Source of the DNA: Planctomycetaceae bacterium
GTDB taxonomy: Bacteria; Planctomycetota; Planctomycetia; Planctomycetales; Planctomycetaceae
Assembly: GCA_003503535.1 (NCBI GenBank)
Contig: DOCI01000266.1
Coordinates: 670 to 7,770 of the forward strand
Direction of reading: 5' to 3'
Length of the DNA stretch: 7,101 nucleotides
Positions 5,832-7,101 of the stretch are shown here, one piece after another. The notes below the pieces were generated by a model. The model saw nothing but the letters and a program-made list of their open reading frames with translations. It did not search any database and was not told the origin of the DNA. Both the position numbers and the translations under genes were made by a program. How positions within the stretch are numbered: position 1 is the first letter of the stretch; each line of letters begins with the position of its first letter.

Positions 5832-5917
5832 CTAACGTCTGCCGTAACCGGGAACGAACGGAAGAGTTTGTTTTTAGTTGCCGCGCAAATGAGTGCTCCG
5901 GTTCACGGCTTTGTTAT
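5832..5917 (-). mobile_element. attC: attC-like integron recombination site B
   Basis: On the minus strand TAAC (5913-5916) pairs with GTTA (5833-5836). Spacers of 3 and 4 nt (AAA, AGAC) follow, and then inner boxes GCCGT-G-AACCGG and CCGGTTACGGC pair perfectly over 11 bp except for one bulged G (base 5904) on the gene-proximal arm. The remaining roughly 45 nt form the variable loop. The first arm, ATAACAAAGCCGTGAACCGG, differs at only three positions from that of site A, while the loops differ, the pattern expected of sibling attC sites. Orientation is the same as site A. Confidence 0.72.
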
Positions 5918-6376
5918 GTCAGGTTCGCCTACTTTGGCATCTTTCAGTCGGATCTGAGCCCCGCCGACACCTTTCCCAGACGCATCGTCTCGTACCTGTT
6001 TGTGAATAACGGCGTCGTCAACAAAGTCGGTTAACTGGCATCCCACAGAAAATCGAACTACATCAGTCTTACTCTCTCCCTGCATTTGTCGCAACGAAAA
6101 TCTACCGATTCCTTGATTTGCTTTTCGCAGATCACAAGTTGCATAGGCTCTCAGGCCCGGACGGTCGCACTGAATATCGAGCCAGAACGTATTTCGGTCT
6201 GCATGCGGATAAACGCGCTTGACGAGGACAAATTGAATCGGAGTCGTCGTTGACAATTCATCGGAAGTGGTATTCGACGCCACAGCCAATGAGCCTGCGA
6301 CAAGCAGGGCCGCAGCGAAGAGTCCGAATGCATTGAATAACTCATGACACTCTTGTAATTCAGAGGGATTTGCCAC
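5903..6376 (-). CDS. Hypothetical membrane-anchored or secreted protein ending inside attC-like site B
   Basis: I do not recognise this protein, up to 157 residues long. A hydrophobic segment (about 17-34, FGLFAAALLVAGSLAVAS) looks like a signal peptide or anchor. The rest is soluble, with four cysteines (C10 before the anchor; C70, C81 and C113 after it) and strand-like stretches such as IQFVLVKRVYPH and TFWLDIQCD. The start is uncertain: the listed GTG directly follows an in-frame TGA, has no clear ribosome binding site and lies only 12 bp beyond the fabZ-like stop. No in-frame ATG precedes the hydrophobic segment, so a truncated 5' end or an unusual start is possible. The final codons (DITKP-stop) run through the outer and inner boxes of the attC-like site, which suggests the original C-terminus was set by cassette formation. 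Function is unknown. Confidence 0.6.
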   Translation of the reverse strand: MANPSELQECHELFNAFGLFAAALLVAGSLAVASNTTSDELSTTTPIQFVLVKRVYPHADRNTFWLDIQCDRPGLRAYATCDLRKANQGIGRFSLRQMQGESKTDVVRFSVGCQLTDFVDDAVIHKQVRDDASGKGVGGAQIRLKDAKVGEPDITKP

Positions 6377-6388
6377 TCAATTCACTAT

Positions 6389-6886
6389 TTAAAGCGGAGT
6401 GCCGCGATTAATCGGCACACCAATCATACTGCCGTTGAAGACCATGCCCCCATCGACGAAGCCCTGAAAATCGAATTCCACCCGTTTACCGGTGCGAATT
6501 TTTGTTGTTTGAACCGCCAGAACCAGACGGGAGTTCGGGAAGACGGATTTACGAAAGCGGACATCTTCCATGCCGCCAAATCCGAGATATTCTCCACCGA
6601 GCAAATCGAACTTGCGGGCATAAAACCCCGCCAGTTGAGCCGCGCATTCGCAGAGAATGACACCAGGCATTAATGGAAAACCGGGCATATGGCCAGTGCA
6701 CCAGAATTCTTTATCGGTGACATCTTTATAGCCAACCAGACCATTGGTTTCGCGATCGACATACACAACAGCCGTCAGTTGTTCCATTTCGTGTCGTTGC
6801 GGATTGATTTTACGAATGTCGTCAATTGTGTAGAGTGGTTTGTCGAAGTCTAAATTTTCGATGTCGTAAAGAGGACGAGGCGGCAT
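6389..6886 (-). CDS. FabZ-like 3-hydroxyacyl-ACP dehydratase (hotdog fold)
   Basis: The 165-residue protein carries the FabZ active-site block: GHMPGFPLMPGVILCECAAQLAGFYA (about 65-90), where H66 is the expected catalytic histidine and E80 the acidic partner, followed by the conserved Q84. Family members dehydrate 3-hydroxyacyl-ACP in fatty acid or polyketide synthesis in the cytoplasm. Downstream, LGFGGMEDVRFRKSVFPNSRLVL (about 101-123) corresponds to the FabZ segment around the substrate tunnel (usually GxDxxRFRxPVxPGDxL). The N-terminal extension of about 40 residues (DIENLDFDKPLYTIDDIRKINPQR) is a feature I associate with planctomycete FabZ variants. The ATG has a strong AAAGGAG at 6895-6901. 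Whether it is the housekeeping FabZ or a special-lipid paralogue cannot be decided, so no symbol is given. Confidence 0.88.
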   Translation of the reverse strand: MPPRPLYDIENLDFDKPLYTIDDIRKINPQRHEMEQLTAVVYVDRETNGLVGYKDVTDKEFWCTGHMPGFPLMPGVILCECAAQLAGFYARKFDLLGGEYLGFGGMEDVRFRKSVFPNSRLVLAVQTTKIRTGKRVEFDFQGFVDGGMVFNGSMIGVPINRGTPL

Positions 6887-7101
6887 GGCCGTGGCTCCTT
6901 TCTGTTGGCCAATCTTTAATGAACTGTCAAACAGTCCGATGTCAGCCAGTTCACAATTATCACTGCGAATTGCAGTTTAATGTCGCGGTTTTTGATAGCT
7001 TAAACCCAGTTTTAATCCATCATCCGCTACATATCCGATGAAACGCCTATAATAGAAAACATAGAATATAAGTTCACGCACGAAAATGCGAATCCTCAGC
7101 C
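6887..7101 (-). promoter_or_regulatory. Upstream region of the fabZ-like gene
   Basis: No gene is visible. The Shine-Dalgarno is at 6895-6901. Two inverted repeats overlap: TGAACTG (6920-6926) with CAGTTCA (6947-6953), and ACTGT-CAA-ACAGT (6923-6935). The AT-rich tract 7048-7071 contains TATTAT (7049-7054) on the minus strand, a possible -10, but the matching -35 (GTGAAC) is weak. Promoter placement is uncertain. Confidence 0.3.

Larger units (their letters stand above)
3952..5835 (-). mobile_element. Putative complete integron gene cassette (1,884 bp)
   Basis: Cassettes are cut between G and TT of the last attC box (GTT...). Applying this rule to the two attC-like sites predicts boundaries at 5836/5835 and 3952/3951 and an excised circle of 1,884 bp. 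It holds the GH71/99-like gene, whose ATG is 27 nt inside the boundary, then the two-helix membrane protein gene, then its own attC at the 3' end. Gene orientation equals attC orientation, as in true arrays. I found no attC-like boxes between the two genes, so this would be a two-gene cassette. No integrase or attI is in view. Confidence 0.55.

Noticed and set aside
6920..6953. TGAACTG/CAGTTCA inverted repeat upstream of the fabZ-like gene as a third attC
   Set aside because: It shares the CCAGTTCA word with site A but lacks the outer GTTA/TAAC pair, the spacers and the bulged base.
1..7101. CRISPR array, tRNA or rRNA gene, insertion sequence with transposase
   Set aside because: No regularly spaced repeats, no tRNA-like cloverleaf noticed, no rRNA motifs, and no transposase-like protein in any frame I inspected.

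Overview
All eight convincing genes lie on the minus strand, so transcription runs from high to low coordinates. I see no gene that would name the organism. The mixed base composition, a FabZ-type hotdog dehydratase of the form I associate with planctomycetes, a secreted GH71/99-like protein and several starts without a clear Shine-Dalgarno suggest an aquatic planctomycete of the Rhodopirellula/Pirellulaceae kind. This is an inference, not a demonstrated identity.

Region 1 (1-3196) is a regulated stress or detoxification cluster. In transcription order it holds a TetR-family repressor (2568-3161), an FMN-dependent NAD(P)H/azo-quinone reductase of the AzoR type (1867-2508), a DUF1348 SnoaL/NTF2-like protein (1248-1718), an AhpD-like carboxymuconolactone decarboxylase-family protein with an intact E-x11-C-x2-C-x3-H site (634-1176), and a pyridoxamine-5'-phosphate-oxidase-like flavin-binding protein cut by the window edge (1-524). 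Two near-identical palindromes (ACAGAC-N2-GTCTGT core) sit in front of the repressor gene and in front of azoR. The simplest reading is that the repressor controls itself and the reductase operon. The repressor promoter is a near-consensus TTGACA-17-TATATT with the operator as its spacer, and its predicted +1 falls on the A of the start codon, so the mRNA is probably leaderless. The repressor's single cysteine (C107) sits in a Gly-Cys motif like that of the redox-sensing NemR repressor.

Region 2 (3197-3947) has no gene I can support.

Region 3 (3948-5917) is the most unusual part. Two imperfect hairpins of 84-87 bp, at 3948-4034 and 5832-5917, share outer TAAC/GTTA boxes, short unequal spacers, inner complementary boxes interrupted by one unpaired base on the same arm, and a variable loop. 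This is the architecture of integron attC sites. Both point the same way, each overlaps the 3' end of the minus-strand gene before it, and between their predicted cleavage points lies a 1,884-bp unit. That unit carries a secreted glycoside hydrolase 71/99-like protein and a small two-helix membrane protein. It looks like one complete gene cassette. No integrase gene is visible.

Region 4 (5903-7101) has a membrane-anchored or secreted protein of unknown function whose last codons lie inside the second attC-like site, and just upstream of it a FabZ-like dehydratase gene that is probably core genome, with its upstream region.
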